A DNA stretch of 64,000 nt from G020354785 sp964534745 (GCA_964534745.1 CAZHQW010000007.1:1-64000), one strand, 5' to 3'. Shown: positions 1 to 9,027, numbered from the stretch's first letter. Made by a program: numbers and translations. Notes: generated from the sequence alone by a model not told the origin.

Positions 1-234
1 AGCAAGTCCCGAGATTACAAGGTCCTTTGACAGAATAATACTGTCTTCGGTATGTACCGCATCCACTAGAATAATTGTATCCCCATCCATTACCCAGGAG
101 CTGTCATTTGCTCCCTGGATTGTGGTTAGAGCCTGTCCGCTTGCCCCGACAGTATATGTGCCGGCACTTGCACTGGCAGCCACTAATGTGGCAACCAGGA
201 TCCATAATCCAAAAAATAGTTTTTTTCTGTTCAT
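1..234 (-). CDS. Secreted surface protein, N-terminal fragment
   Basis: Partial gene running off the left edge; the first 78 codons are present. It opens with a clear signal peptide: MNRKK, then a hydrophobic stretch, then an Ala-Ser-rich region ending ASAG. The next residues (GQALTTIQGAND, later MDGDTIILVDAV and SIILSKDLVISG) look like the start of a right-handed parallel beta-helix with short beta-strand rungs, as in pectate-lyase-like or adhesin proteins of Bacteroidota. The ATG at 232-234 is the only good start. It diverges from deoC across a 95-bp AT-rich spacer. The exact function cannot be told from this fragment. Confidence 0.7.
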   Translation of the reverse strand, partial: MNRKKLFFGLWILVATLVAASASAGTYTVGASGQALTTIQGANDSSWVMDGDTIILVDAVHTEDSIILSKDLVISGLA

Positions 235-329
235 ATCTGTATAAATTTGATTAATATTATGTCACTTTAAATAAAGTTAAGTATATTTTTATAATTAAAC
301 ATAATCAATTTTTATAATAAATATAAAAT

Positions 330-1055
330 ATGAAAACAGAGATAGCCAAGATGATAGACCATTCGCTATTACACCCTGCGATGACTGATAAAGAGCTAAA
401 GGAGGGATGCCTGCTGGCAGTAAAATACAATGTAGCCTCTGTCTGCATAAAGCCCTATGCAGTGAAAATAGCTGCCGGCATTTTAAAGGGTACGGGAGTA
501 AAAACAGGTACTGTTGTCGGGTTTCCTCATGGCAACAGCCTTATTGAAGTCAAGGTGTTTGAAGCCGAAGAGGCTATATCTGACGGTGCTGAGGAAATTG
601 ACCTTGTTATTAATATTGGCAAGGTGCTGAGTGAGGACTGGGAGTATATTGAAAAAGAGATAAGGTCTGTAGTGGCAGTTACAAAGAAAAATAATGCCAT
701 ACTCAAAGTTATTTTTGAAAATGACTTTCTGCCCGGAGAAAAATATAAGATCAGGCTTTGCCAGATATGCAGCAAGCACAGGGTTGATTTTGTGAAAACA
801 TCAACAGGCTATGGATTTGTGAAAGGTGAAGACGGTAAGTATTTCTATAGGGGAGCGACTGTTGAGGATGTCGAACTTATGCGCAGGTACTCCGATCCAG
901 AAGTACAGGTCAAAGCTGCAGGAGGAGTGCGTACGCTGAGGGATGTGCTGAGGATGAAGGATCTTGGCGTGACACGCATAGGCGCATCTGCCACCGCCGC
1001 CATCATGGACGAGCTTACCGGCGATGACAGCGGCAATGAAGCTGCCGAAGGATAA
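330..1055 (+). CDS. deoC: Deoxyribose-phosphate aldolase
   Basis: Cytosolic class I aldolase that reversibly cleaves 2-deoxyribose-5-phosphate to acetaldehyde and glyceraldehyde-3-phosphate in deoxynucleoside catabolism. The 241-residue protein has the family landmarks: EIDLVINIG near residue 90 (proton-relay Asp), the Schiff-base lysine in FVKTSTGYG (about K156), and the second active-site lysine in VQVKAAGGVR near residue 195. Length fits the short bacterial DeoC type. The ATG at 330 follows a very AT-rich leader. It looks monocistronic, since the next gene is on the opposite strand and ends 7 bp downstream. Confidence 0.96.
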   Translation: MKTEIAKMIDHSLLHPAMTDKELKEGCLLAVKYNVASVCIKPYAVKIAAGILKGTGVKTGTVVGFPHGNSLIEVKVFEAEEAISDGAEEIDLVINIGKVLSEDWEYIEKEIRSVVAVTKKNNAILKVIFENDFLPGEKYKIRLCQICSKHRVDFVKTSTGYGFVKGEDGKYFYRGATVEDVELMRRYSDPEVQVKAAGGVRTLRDVLRMKDLGVTRIGASATAAIMDELTGDDSGNEAAEG

Positions 1056-1062
1056 TAGGTCT

Positions 1063-1475
1063 CTATTTTGAAGACCCGGGAACAAGCAAATTATAAAGCC
1101 ATGCAAAAATAGCCCCGCCTATCAGTCCGTCAACAAATCCCCATACCAGTCCGATTAAGCTTCCTAACGGACTAATAGAATAACCGCGGTAAACAAGTCC
1201 GATTAANNNNNNNNNNNNNNNNNNNNNNNNNNNNNNNNNNNNNNNNNNNNNNNNNNNNNNNNNNNNNNNNNNNNNNNNNNNNNNNNNNNNNNNNNNNNNN
1301 NNNNNNCGATTAAGCTTCCTAACGGACTAATAGAATAACCGCGGTAAACAAGTCCGATTAAAGTCTTATCACATGATGCACCCTCGAACAGGATTATCCA
1401 CCAGGTTAGCAGGAGTAAACCCAGTCCGCATAAAATAGCAGCTGTCAGTGCAAATGCTTTTACATTAAGTTTCAT
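1063..1475 (-). CDS. Small two-helix membrane protein (holin-like label), split by a false assembly gap
   Basis: The gene is interrupted by 100 Ns at 1207-1306. The 55 bases before the gap (1152-1206) are identical to the 55 after it (1307-1361). Removing one copy plus the Ns gives an uninterrupted 85-residue frame from the ATG at 1475 to a TAG at 1063-1065. It has two hydrophobic segments: about residues 8-30, ending in LLTWWIILFEG, and about 50-80, ending in GGAIFAWLYNLL, separated by a short soluble stretch. As I recall, similar short proteins are sometimes labelled bacteriophage holin, but there is no phage context and the role is unknown. Confidence 0.7.
1207..1306. other. Assembly gap, 100 N, probably spurious
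   Basis: A run of exactly 100 Ns flanked by an exact 55-bp direct duplication (1152-1206 and 1307-1361). The gene across it reads through in frame when one copy and the Ns are removed. The likely cause is two contigs overlapping by one k-mer that were scaffolded instead of merged, so probably no sequence is missing. Confidence 0.9.
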
Positions 1476-1595
1476 TTTTTTAGTATTAACCTTTTATTTA
1501 ATAAAGTGTTTTAAGTATATAAGATAATGCAAATTAGTATTTTTACTTTTTAATGTCAATTAAACATAATATAAATACTTAACAGGAATACTGAA

Positions 1596-2342
1596 ATGAA
1601 AGTAACATTATTAAGGCATGGCGAAAGCACCTGGAACCTGGAGAACAGGTTTACGGGGTGGACTGATGTTGATCTGACGGAAAACGGTATCAGGGAAGCT
1701 CACCAGGCAGGCAAGCTCCTTCGTGAGGCTGGGTATACGTTTGACATTGCATATACCTCTGTTTTAAAACGGGCTATACGTACACTATGGATCGTACAGG
1801 ATGAGCTTGACCTTATGTGGATCCCTGTCATTAGGGAGTGGCGGCTCAATGAGCGTCATTACGGCGCACTGCAGGGATTAAACAAAGCTGAGACCGCTGA
1901 AAAATATGGGGAGGAGAAGGTACTGCAATGGAGGCGCAGCTATGATCTGAGACCCCCGCAGCTGACAAGAGAAGACAGCCGCTATCCGGGGCATGATGCC
2001 CGCTATTCGGGACTTGATGAAAATGACGTACCGCTGGGGGAATGCCTTAAAGATACAGTTAACAGGTTTCTTCCATACTGGCACAGCGATATAGTACCTG
2101 AAATAAAAAAGGGCAGCCGAGTTCTCATTGTTGCACATGGCAACAGCCTGAGGGCCCTGGTAAAATACCTGGATCAGATGACTGATGAAGAGATTGTCAA
2201 GTTGAATATACCAACCGGCATCCCGCTCATTTATGAACTTGATGATAATATGAGACCTGTGAAACATTATTATCTTGGTGATGCTGCGGAAGCGGAGAAA
2301 GCAATGCAGAAAGTCATGAGCCAGGGTAAAGTGAAAGAATAA
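1596..2342 (+). CDS. gpmA: 2,3-bisphosphoglycerate-dependent phosphoglycerate mutase
   Basis: Glycolytic enzyme interconverting 3- and 2-phosphoglycerate through a phosphohistidine. The 248-residue protein starts MKVTLLRHGES with the phosphorylated His at residue 8. It continues with the family blocks FTGWTDVDLTENG, LNERHYGALQGLNK (catalytic Glu) and VAHGNSLRALVKYL (second His). Length and motif order match the dPGM family rather than the cofactor-independent GpmI. It is followed 20 bp downstream by a small cysteine-rich gene on the same strand that may be co-transcribed. Confidence 0.97.
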   Translation: MKVTLLRHGESTWNLENRFTGWTDVDLTENGIREAHQAGKLLREAGYTFDIAYTSVLKRAIRTLWIVQDELDLMWIPVIREWRLNERHYGALQGLNKAETAEKYGEEKVLQWRRSYDLRPPQLTREDSRYPGHDARYSGLDENDVPLGECLKDTVNRFLPYWHSDIVPEIKKGSRVLIVAHGNSLRALVKYLDQMTDEEIVKLNIPTGIPLIYELDDNMRPVKHYYLGDAAEAEKAMQKVMSQGKVKE

Positions 2343-2362
2343 GCAAAGATGCTTGTTAAGTT

Positions 2363-2728
2363 ATGAACAAAATGATGGCATATTGCGGGCTGGAGTGCGT
2401 AAGCTGTCCGATTTACCTGGCCACTTATGAAAAGGACAGTGTACGCAGGCAGGAAATGAGGATCTCAATAGCCCGAATTTGCAGGGAGAAATACGGGATG
2501 GACCTTCAGGCTGAGGATATAACTGACTGCGACGGATGCCGCTCAGATACCGGAAGAATATTTTCAGGCTGTCTCAGTTGCGAGATCAGGAAATGCGCGA
2601 TTGAAAGGGTTCTTGAAAGCTGCGCATATTGCACAGATTATGCCTGTGATAAGCTTAAAGACTTTTTCAGCCGTGATCCGGGTGCGCAGGCCAATCTTGA
2701 GAGATTGCGAAATGCCGGGAGGGACTGA
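2363..2728 (+). CDS. DUF3795-type cysteine-rich protein
   Basis: 121-residue cytosolic protein opening MNKMMAYCGLECVSCP, the hallmark of the DUF3795 family. It has further cysteine clusters at DCDGCRSD, SGCLSCEIRKC and ESCAYCTDYAC. The regular Cys pairs suggest zinc or iron-sulfur binding, but the function of the family is not established. No signal peptide or membrane segment is visible. It begins 20 bp after gpmA and is probably transcribed with it; no functional link is evident. Confidence 0.8.
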   Translation: MNKMMAYCGLECVSCPIYLATYEKDSVRRQEMRISIARICREKYGMDLQAEDITDCDGCRSDTGRIFSGCLSCEIRKCAIERVLESCAYCTDYACDKLKDFFSRDPGAQANLERLRNAGRD

Positions 2729-2809
2729 AAAAGTTTTACCAGCACGGATTGGAGCGTGGTGCAGACCATTTTAAAACCTGCTCGTTATAGATTTTCCGCA
2801 TAAATATTT

Positions 2810-4659
2810 TTAATAACCTTCATTTTGAGGCAAACCGGTAGCATCAATAAAACTTTGCGGAATTGGCCAGCGTACATGATAAGGTTGAATAATTCCAGTC
2901 CAGTCCGGATTGGCATTCACTCTGTCATACAATAATCCCAAACGCTTAAGCATCGGATACCGATGTCCTTCAAGCCCTAATTCACGGGCATGCTCATCCA
3001 GAATATTATCCATTGTTACCGGAATACTTGTCATATTCCTGGCAGCACGCAATCCATCCAGGTATTCTTGCGCTGTAACATTATCACCTGCTTTCATATA
3101 AGCTTCAGCAGCTATTAAATATGCCTGTGAGACACGAAATTGTATTATGTTGCGGTATCCGCTGGGATCGTCAATTGTACGTCCAAGGGTGCCATCTTCC
3201 CAATATTTTTTTACTGTCGGAACGATATATAAATTGAAATCACCTCCCATCATTCCTTCGAAATTTTCTTCAGTAACAGTATCTCCGATACTGACACCTT
3301 CAGGCAAAGGATCAGTATCATCATCTGTATCATAAATCCAATACCTTTTATGCCATGCTTCTAACCGGGGATCACTTTCCTCAAATAATGTCCAGTAATA
3401 GTCAGAAGGATTAAGCCGGNNNNNNNNNNNNNNNNNNNNNNNNNNNNNNNNNNNNNNNNNNNNNNNNNNNNNNNNNNNNNNNNNNNNNNNNNNNNNNNNN
3501 NNNNNNNNNNNNNNNNNNNCCGGGGATCACTTTCCTCAAATAATGTCCAGTAATAGTCAGAAGGATTAAGCCGGGCCCAGGGCCTTCCCCCGCCTTCAAA
3601 TGACCGTGAAATGCCATTGAGCCTGTCATAAAGGGATAAAAGCTGAGGTGAACATACTTGCCTGTGTTGCTCATTATGCTTCCATGAAAAAATAATTTCA
3701 CTGTTTTCCTGTGTTTGTACAGAAAACACATCATCAATATCGGTATATGGTAAAAGTGCATAAACCGGATCGTTAATTACCTCGGTTGCATAGGTTGCAG
3801 CTTCGGTCCAGTTTTCCAAATCCATATGAGCAAGTGATAATAAATGACGGGCTACTCCTTTTGAGATCCCGGTTACTGTACCTACCTCTGTAGCTTCGGG
3901 CAATAAAGTAATTGCAGTATCCAAATCCGATACTATTAAACTATAAACATCTTCTTTTGTAGCAAATACAGTATCCGGATTACTTTCATCTGCTAAAACA
4001 ATATTGTCCCAGCGTTCAATTAAGCTTTTATGAAAATAAGCTCTGAAAAAATAAGCTTCCCCCAATATTTCGCCAAATTGAGATTGCTCAGCGGGATCTT
4101 CATTATTAATTCCTTCTATAATAGCGTTAGCCATTGACAGCCCCTCATAATAATTATTCCATAGAGTTCTGACAGCAGTGTTTGAAGCATCAAGATCTTC
4201 CAAACCTGCATATTTATCTAGGGCTTCTTGATCCGCAATGTGTGAACCTTTTTTTATCAAATCTGAAATGCATAATTTATACATACATAGATCGAAATCA
4301 CCATAAACAAACCTGCCCATTTCATGTACTTCTGAGATAGCTGATTCATATGATATTTTTACAATAATTTTAGCTATATCTGAAATAAAAGGATCACATA
4401 TTCCTGCAGTTACTGATGCCCTTATATAACAAGATACATCAGCAATAAAAAACAATGTATCAGCATTGGCATCGGTAATATCTGTCCAGCTTATGCTGTC
4501 TAATGATCTTTGCCATTGAATGCTACCTGTGTAATCATTCAGACGTACTACGACTGTATCGTTCTGAGATACTGTGTCAGTGACCAAATTTATCGTTTGC
4601 GCATGTACTGTCTCTGCTGATAACAGCATAACTAATAAATAAATATATGATATTTTCAT
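2810..4659 (-). CDS. SusD/RagB-like nutrient-binding protein with an N-terminal Ig-like domain, split by a false gap
   Basis: Two reading-frame pieces (2810-3419 and 3520-4659) become one 564-residue protein once the duplicated 55 bp and the 100 Ns are removed: 155 bases restore the frame exactly. Residues 1-21 form a signal peptide ending VHAQ. Residues about 22-100 resemble an Ig-like/PKD-like beta domain (GSIQWQRSLDSISWTDI). From about residue 130 the helical SusD pattern follows (LWNNYYEGLSMANAIIEG, GEILGEAYFFRAYFHKSL). The C-terminal part shows the usual SusD ending, with FRVSQAYLIAAEAYMKAG and a YPMLKRLGLL region. SusD proteins bind glycans at the cell surface with a SusC porin. No SusC is adjacent, and the signal peptide lacks a lipobox cysteine, both unusual. 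Confidence 0.82.
3420..3519. other. Assembly gap, 100 N, probably spurious
   Basis: 100 Ns flanked by an exact 55-bp duplication (3365-3419 equals 3520-3574). Collapsing it joins the two SusD-like frames without a stop or frame change. This is the same signature and overlap length as the gap at 1207. Confidence 0.92.
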
Positions 4660-4693
4660 TTTTAATAAATAACAGGATTATTAATTGTAAAGT

Positions 4694-5095
4694 CTATTTA
4701 ATGATGATTTTGGTATTGTAATTCCATCTCTCCGCCACAACATTTAAAATGTATATCCCTGCCGGGCATCCTGATAGATCAATTTCTTTTTTCAGGGAAT
4801 TCTCCTGTATTTCAAATTCATCCGAATAAATTACCTGTCCCTGTATATTCTGGATAGTAACTTTCAATTTGCCGGATAATTCTGAATTATTAAGGAATAT
4901 CTTAAATAAACCTGTCGATGGATTTGGAAAAACTTCCAGGTTTTTGTTTAAGGAATTTGTCTTAATTCCTGTAAAGCAATCTTCAATGTTAGGTTGATCG
5001 ATACTTAAATCAATATAAGTGATTTGAGATTTAGCTGCAGTAGAAATAACAGCTAAAATAAAAATGAAAGCAATTTTTTTAATAGTCCATTTCAT
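4694..5095 (-). CDS. Mini T9SS cargo: signal peptide plus C-terminal sorting domain
   Basis: 133-residue secreted protein made almost entirely of a signal peptide (about residues 1-23, ending AAKSQ), a linker of about 25 residues, and a type A T9SS sorting domain. The domain starts at LEVFPNPSTGLFKI, continues through LKVTIQNIQGQVIYS and ends GIYILNVVAERWNYNTKIIIK. There is no room for a catalytic passenger. It lies 34 bp upstream of the SusD-like gene on the same strand and may share its transcript. It could be a small surface protein or the residue of a larger cargo; the function is unknown. Confidence 0.8.
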   Translation of the reverse strand: MKWTIKKIAFIFILAVISTAAKSQITYIDLSIDQPNIEDCFTGIKTNSLNKNLEVFPNPSTGLFKIFLNNSELSGKLKVTIQNIQGQVIYSDEFEIQENSLKKEIDLSGCPAGIYILNVVAERWNYNTKIIIK

Positions 5096-5178
5096 GGTCT
5101 TTTATATTATTGAATGAATAAACCACAATGTTAACCATTTTATAAATTTAATACAAGGCAGCGGGAGAGGTGGGTGCT

Positions 5179-6333
5179 TTATTTTTCTATCACAATTGTT
5201 GTTATACTTTTGGATGATATATTTAGCACTGCCTTGCCATCATTTATGTTAACTTCTATTTCCTCCCTGTTTAAATCAACGGAGGTTTCATAAGCAGCAG
5301 CAGATAATGCACCAGGAACATCAAGATTTATATTATTTACCGAATTAATATTCTGATTGATAATAACAACTACTATTTGGTCATTACCCTTATAGGCTGT
5401 AATTTCTAAACCGGTGGATTTGTTTGTGCTTACACCTATTCTGACAAATCCCGGTCTTATATATTTTGAAAAATGAGAAAAGGCATAACCCCTTTTAAGT
5501 ATCTCACCATTAGTGGTGCTTTGTTCACCATCACCAATAAAAGAATAATAACGCTGAAGATACCACCATATATAGGCATTCCAGTTATAAGTCATTGCCT
5601 CATGGATAGTTTGCAACATATCAAGGCTTTCGTNNNNNNNNNNNNNNNNNNNNNNNNNNNNNNNNNNNNNNNNNNNNNNNNNNNNNNNNNNNNNNNNNNN
5701 NNNNNNNNNNNNNNNNNNNNNNNNNNNNNNNNNTCCGTAGTTTATAAGAAATTGTTTCATTCTATAGGCAGTCCAGTCACAGGATTCATAAGAGACCTGA
5801 ATATCAGGTTCATTTTGAATTGAGACAGCATAAATATCCACTCCGTTCCCAGCCATATAGGCAACAAATGAATTGATATAGTCTTTAAAGGCTTCATGAT
5901 TTTCCGGGAGTAAATAACCGCCTACATCACTGTTATTGCTCTTTAAATTAGGCGGAGGAGACCAGGGTGATGCAAATATTTTCACACCATAATTCTGTGC
6001 TTCTTTAACCGATTCGAGAATGAGCGGCCACTCTGTTGAATCGGATGCTATCCTGACTCTGAATATGCTCAATCCCAAATCGGCCTCATCCGTTCCAAAT
6101 GCTTTTTTTGCTTCGGCAGGCTTCAAAAATTGTGTTCCCCACATTCTGTTTGCGCCTCCAAATCCGGCAATAGTCTGATAGGTGCTGTCAGCATTAATCG
6201 TTATGATTAAAGGTACAGGTTCAGGCTCAGGTTCAGGATTATCATTTTCTTTGTTACATCCAAAGAAAAAGGTCAAAGTGAAACCAAAAAATAATAGTCT
6301 GAGTGGAAGGATTAATTTTATAGTTCTTGCCAT
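5179..6333 (-). CDS. GH30-family glycoside hydrolase lipoprotein (xylanase-like), with an internal gap
   Basis: Predicted outer-membrane lipoprotein: hydrophobic signal ending FFFGCNKEN, then a Pro-Glu repeat linker (PEPEPEP). The catalytic barrel matches GH30 glucuronoxylanase-type enzymes: TIAGFGGANRMWG, ASPWSPPPNLKSNN, and the acid/base Glu in VSIQNEPD. After the gap come NAYIWWYLQRYYSFIG and LKRGYAFSHFSKYIRPG, leading into the C-terminal beta domain. The catalytic nucleophile Glu falls in the N-run at 5634-5733. I chose the ATG at 6331-6333 over the GTG at 6343-6345. The likely substrate is xylan or a related glycan, by family only. Confidence 0.85.
   Translation of the reverse strand: MARTIKLILPLRLLFFGFTLTFFFGCNKENDNPEPEPEPVPLIITINADSTYQTIAGFGGANRMWGTQFLKPAEAKKAFGTDEADLGLSIFRVRIASDSTEWPLILESVKEAQNYGVKIFASPWSPPPNLKSNNSDVGGYLLPENHEAFKDYINSFVAYMAGNGVDIYAVSIQNEPDIQVSYESCDWTAYRMKQFLINYGXXXXXXXXXXXXXXXXXXXXXXXXXXXXXXXXXXESLDMLQTIHEAMTYNWNAYIWWYLQRYYSFIGDGEQSTTNGEILKRGYAFSHFSKYIRPGFVRIGVSTNKSTGLEITAYKGNDQIVVVIINQNINSVNNINLDVPGALSAAAYETSVDLNREEIEVNINDGKAVLNISSKSITTIVIEK
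5634..5733. other. Assembly gap, 100 N, genuine missing sequence
   Basis: Unlike the other two gaps, the flanks share no duplicated sequence. The GH30 protein is shorter than usual and lacks its nucleophile block here. I infer that real sequence of unknown length is absent and that 100 Ns is a placeholder. Confidence 0.8.
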
Positions 6334-6581
6334 ATTTTTTTGCACATTGTTAGGTTATGTTTTTATTGCTTTAAGTTATCAGGATACAATTTACATAAAA
6401 ATCAGAAATTAACAATTGAATACCACAAACATAGATATGCATTATACACAAGGTTAGGTACTGGCTACTATATTTTAAAATGACTTTGTCTTTTTTTAAA
6501 ATGGGAATTCTATATCGTAATTCTATTTATTCTTATTAATTATGTTTAATTTGGTATCGATCATACTACAATAGCTATACT

Positions 6582-7343
6582 ATGAGAATACTTCTTGCAG
6601 GATTGGTTACTACTATTTGTTTACAATATCTGTGCTCACAAAAATCCAACCTGAAAGTTCCTTATTACCCAAATGAAACTGTAGACTTTTCTTTGAAGTA
6701 CGGTTTTCTCAAAATTGGTGAAGCTCATCTTGAATTTGGATATGATAAGAAATGCCCCGGTGCACATATCGTTGCATACGCTAAAAACATAGGCCTGTTT
6801 AAAATGATAAATAATATTCATTATAGATATGAATGTTGTATGGATACTACAACCGGATTACCTATTTCAGATTCCAGGATTCTTATCCAGGGTAATTATG
6901 TTGATATCAATACTGTTTACTATGATCATTCGTCTCGGAAAGATTCCTCTTTGGTTTACAGTAAAAAGACAGGCACAGTAGTTGTCCCAAAAAACACTTA
7001 TGATCTTTTGTCTGGATTTTATCATTACAGAAAAAATTATCTGAGAGATAATTTGCCGCTAAACCATTCAGTTAGTATCACCACATTTTTTATAGATGAA
7101 ATTTGGGATTTAACGATCAGATATTGTGGGAAAGATACTATCAATACAAAATATGGACCTATAGAATGTTTGAAAGTTAAACCAGTTACTATAGTAGGTT
7201 ACTTTTTTCGTACTTCTGATGCTATGAGTATCTGGGTTACAAATAATGGAAAATATATACCGGTTAAATTTTCAGTTGATTTGAAAATAGGCACTCTTTA
7301 CGGGGACATAATAGACTATAAAAAGCCGCAATATAAGTACTAA
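6582..7343 (+). CDS. DUF3108-type exported protein
   Basis: 253-residue protein with a short N-terminal hydrophobic segment (MRILLAGLVTTICLQYLCSQ) and then the DUF3108 pattern: YYPNETVDFSLKYGFLKIGEAHLEF near the start, a Tyr-rich middle, and LLSGFYHYRKNYL at about residue 150. It closes with the typical strand block KPVTIVGYFFRTSDAMSIWVT. The family is common in Bacteroidota and is presumed periplasmic with a beta-barrel-like fold; no biochemical role is known. It sits alone on the plus strand between two divergently oriented glycosidase genes and converges with the GH5 gene 2 bp away. Confidence 0.75.
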   Translation: MRILLAGLVTTICLQYLCSQKSNLKVPYYPNETVDFSLKYGFLKIGEAHLEFGYDKKCPGAHIVAYAKNIGLFKMINNIHYRYECCMDTTTGLPISDSRILIQGNYVDINTVYYDHSSRKDSSLVYSKKTGTVVVPKNTYDLLSGFYHYRKNYLRDNLPLNHSVSITTFFIDEIWDLTIRYCGKDTINTKYGPIECLKVKPVTIVGYFFRTSDAMSIWVTNNGKYIPVKFSVDLKIGTLYGDIIDYKKPQYKY

Positions 7344-7345
7344 AT

Positions 7346-8821
7346 TTACTTTTCCCGACCTGTCAATATGTCTTCCAGCCTCTTTCGTTTCATGTAGTTT
7401 TCAAAAAGGAATGATTGGGCGAGTGCTGTCAGTTCTTCATCAGACAAATCTTTGAACAAATAACAATATTCAGGCACAAGCGCTTCAGCAATAAGGATAT
7501 GCCTGACCATCAGGTTTATTTGTCTTTGCTGGCCTTTTGGATAGGGATTATACCCGGGGAACTCTTTTTCAAACAGTTCATCCAATGGCTCAATTACCTG
7601 CCTGATATTTTTATCGGTTGATCCCCAGGCATCGGCTCCAAGAGAATCTTTTTTTGAAAGGAATGCTGAAACCAGTTTCATATATGGAGTATTTTCGTTT
7701 TGGTGCATAATGGCTTGCAAGCCCATATCCTTATATAGCCAGATACACCAGCTTACCTTGTATTTGTTATAATACTCCAGTTGATCTTTCAGCACCTGGT
7801 ATCGCATTTCATCTTTTACAGGATTACCGGTATAAACAGGGCCGAACTCTCCAACCCAAAGAGGAACATGGTGTGAAAACATAAATTCACTTTTTTTAAG
7901 GAAATCATATTCAAGGGTATCCTTATCAAAATATCTGCCGAGGGTAAAACCGGGATAATCTCCGCCAAAAATGAACCCAGGGACAGCATAATCGTGATTG
8001 GTATAAACCACATTATCCCATACTTCGGTGAACTTGTCAAAATCAGTTGCATACCGATCACCTTCAAGGAACAGGATATGATTTGGGTCGATCTTTCGAA
8101 CAGCATCCTGCAGGCGTTTGTAATACGGGACAAGTTTTTCGCCTGTAGGTTCAGCAGGTTCATTAATCAGATCATAGCCAGCAACCCACGGCTGGTTCTT
8201 ATAGCGTTCTGCTATAACTTCCCAAAGGTGTAACGCCCTGTCTTGAAAATCCTTATGCTTCCAGAATAATGCTTTGTGAGTGGGATTGTCACTATGCCAG
8301 TGCTGGTTTTGAAATCCCGGCAACGCATGCAGGTCGATGATGGTATAGATATGGTGCTTTGCACACAAATCTATTACCCTGTCAAGGTGTTCAAATGCCT
8401 CCTCCTTAATTACCTGCGGATTCATATCATCTTCAAAAAGATGGTAATTGATTGGTATGCGAACCAGGTTCAGTCCCAGACTGTGAATGTATTCTGCATC
8501 GGGTTCCGTGAAATAACTATTGAGAAAAGTATCGAAGAAAAGATTGTATTTCTTTTCTCCCAGCACTTCCAGTAACCCTTCACGCATGGTTTCTTCATTG
8601 GCCGGATAACCATCAATGAAATTCTCCATGTGAAGCATTCCTCCCAGTCCGAAACCACGTAAATAAACCGTATCGCCCTTTTGGTTAACGATTTGATCGC
8701 CCGAAACCAGAAGCCAGTTTTCATCTGTTAAACTCTTTTCAGTTTGATTCTTCCCGGAACAGGCATACAATAAAAATATGACATGGAAGATAAATAGCAG
8801 TATAAAATTTGTTCGTCTCAT
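7346..8821 (-). CDS. GH5-family endoglycanase lipoprotein
   Basis: 491-residue lipoprotein with a hydrophobic signal ending LLYACSGK (lipid Cys 21). The barrel shows GH5 signatures: LNLVRIPINYHLFEDD at about residue 118, IDLHALPGFQNQHW near 162, the acid/base Glu in YDLINEPAEPTG (E221), VYTNHDY near 272, and the nucleophile in LWVGEFGPVYTG (E325). A helical C-terminal extension of about 130 residues follows the barrel. GH5 enzymes hydrolyse beta-linked glucans, mannans and related glycans; the substrate cannot be set from sequence. Its place beside GH30 and SGNH genes supports a role in plant- or algal-type polysaccharide breakdown. Confidence 0.88.
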   Translation of the reverse strand: MRRTNFILLFIFHVIFLLYACSGKNQTEKSLTDENWLLVSGDQIVNQKGDTVYLRGFGLGGMLHMENFIDGYPANEETMREGLLEVLGEKKYNLFFDTFLNSYFTEPDAEYIHSLGLNLVRIPINYHLFEDDMNPQVIKEEAFEHLDRVIDLCAKHHIYTIIDLHALPGFQNQHWHSDNPTHKALFWKHKDFQDRALHLWEVIAERYKNQPWVAGYDLINEPAEPTGEKLVPYYKRLQDAVRKIDPNHILFLEGDRYATDFDKFTEVWDNVVYTNHDYAVPGFIFGGDYPGFTLGRYFDKDTLEYDFLKKSEFMFSHHVPLWVGEFGPVYTGNPVKDEMRYQVLKDQLEYYNKYKVSWCIWLYKDMGLQAIMHQNENTPYMKLVSAFLSKKDSLGADAWGSTDKNIRQVIEPLDELFEKEFPGYNPYPKGQQRQINLMVRHILIAEALVPEYCYLFKDLSDEELTALAQSFLFENYMKRKRLEDILTGREK

Positions 8822-9027
8822 TATTGTTTAGATTTGAAATGTTAAGATTAAATTTGTTTATTTAACTAACAAAGCTCAGTATATTTAACTGGTAAGGGGG
8901 ATGGAGCTGTTGTTTGTTTTTAACTATTTTTATCAAATTTATAAAAATTTAGATAACCCTGTGTTACAGGGAGAAATAATAAGGTAATAAAATTAACAAA
9001 GAAGATGCAGCCCTAGCCAAAGTTTTA

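Noticed and set aside
1063..1475. Phage origin suggested by the holin-like label
   Set aside because: No other phage gene is present; the label comes from weak similarity of two-helix membrane proteins.
1152..3574. 55-bp direct repeats around Ns as mobile-element target duplications
   Set aside because: Both are exactly 55 bp with 100 Ns and the genes join in frame when collapsed; this is an assembly signature, and no transposase or terminal repeat is present.
3411..3761. 116-codon minus-strand ORF across the second gap
   Set aside because: It exists only because the false gap creates Ns in another frame of the SusD-like gene.
8957..8971. CCCTGT/ACAGGG hairpin as terminator between the GH5 and SGNH genes
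   Set aside because: Six-bp stem, no T-run, and neither flanking gene ends there, since they diverge; likely chance.
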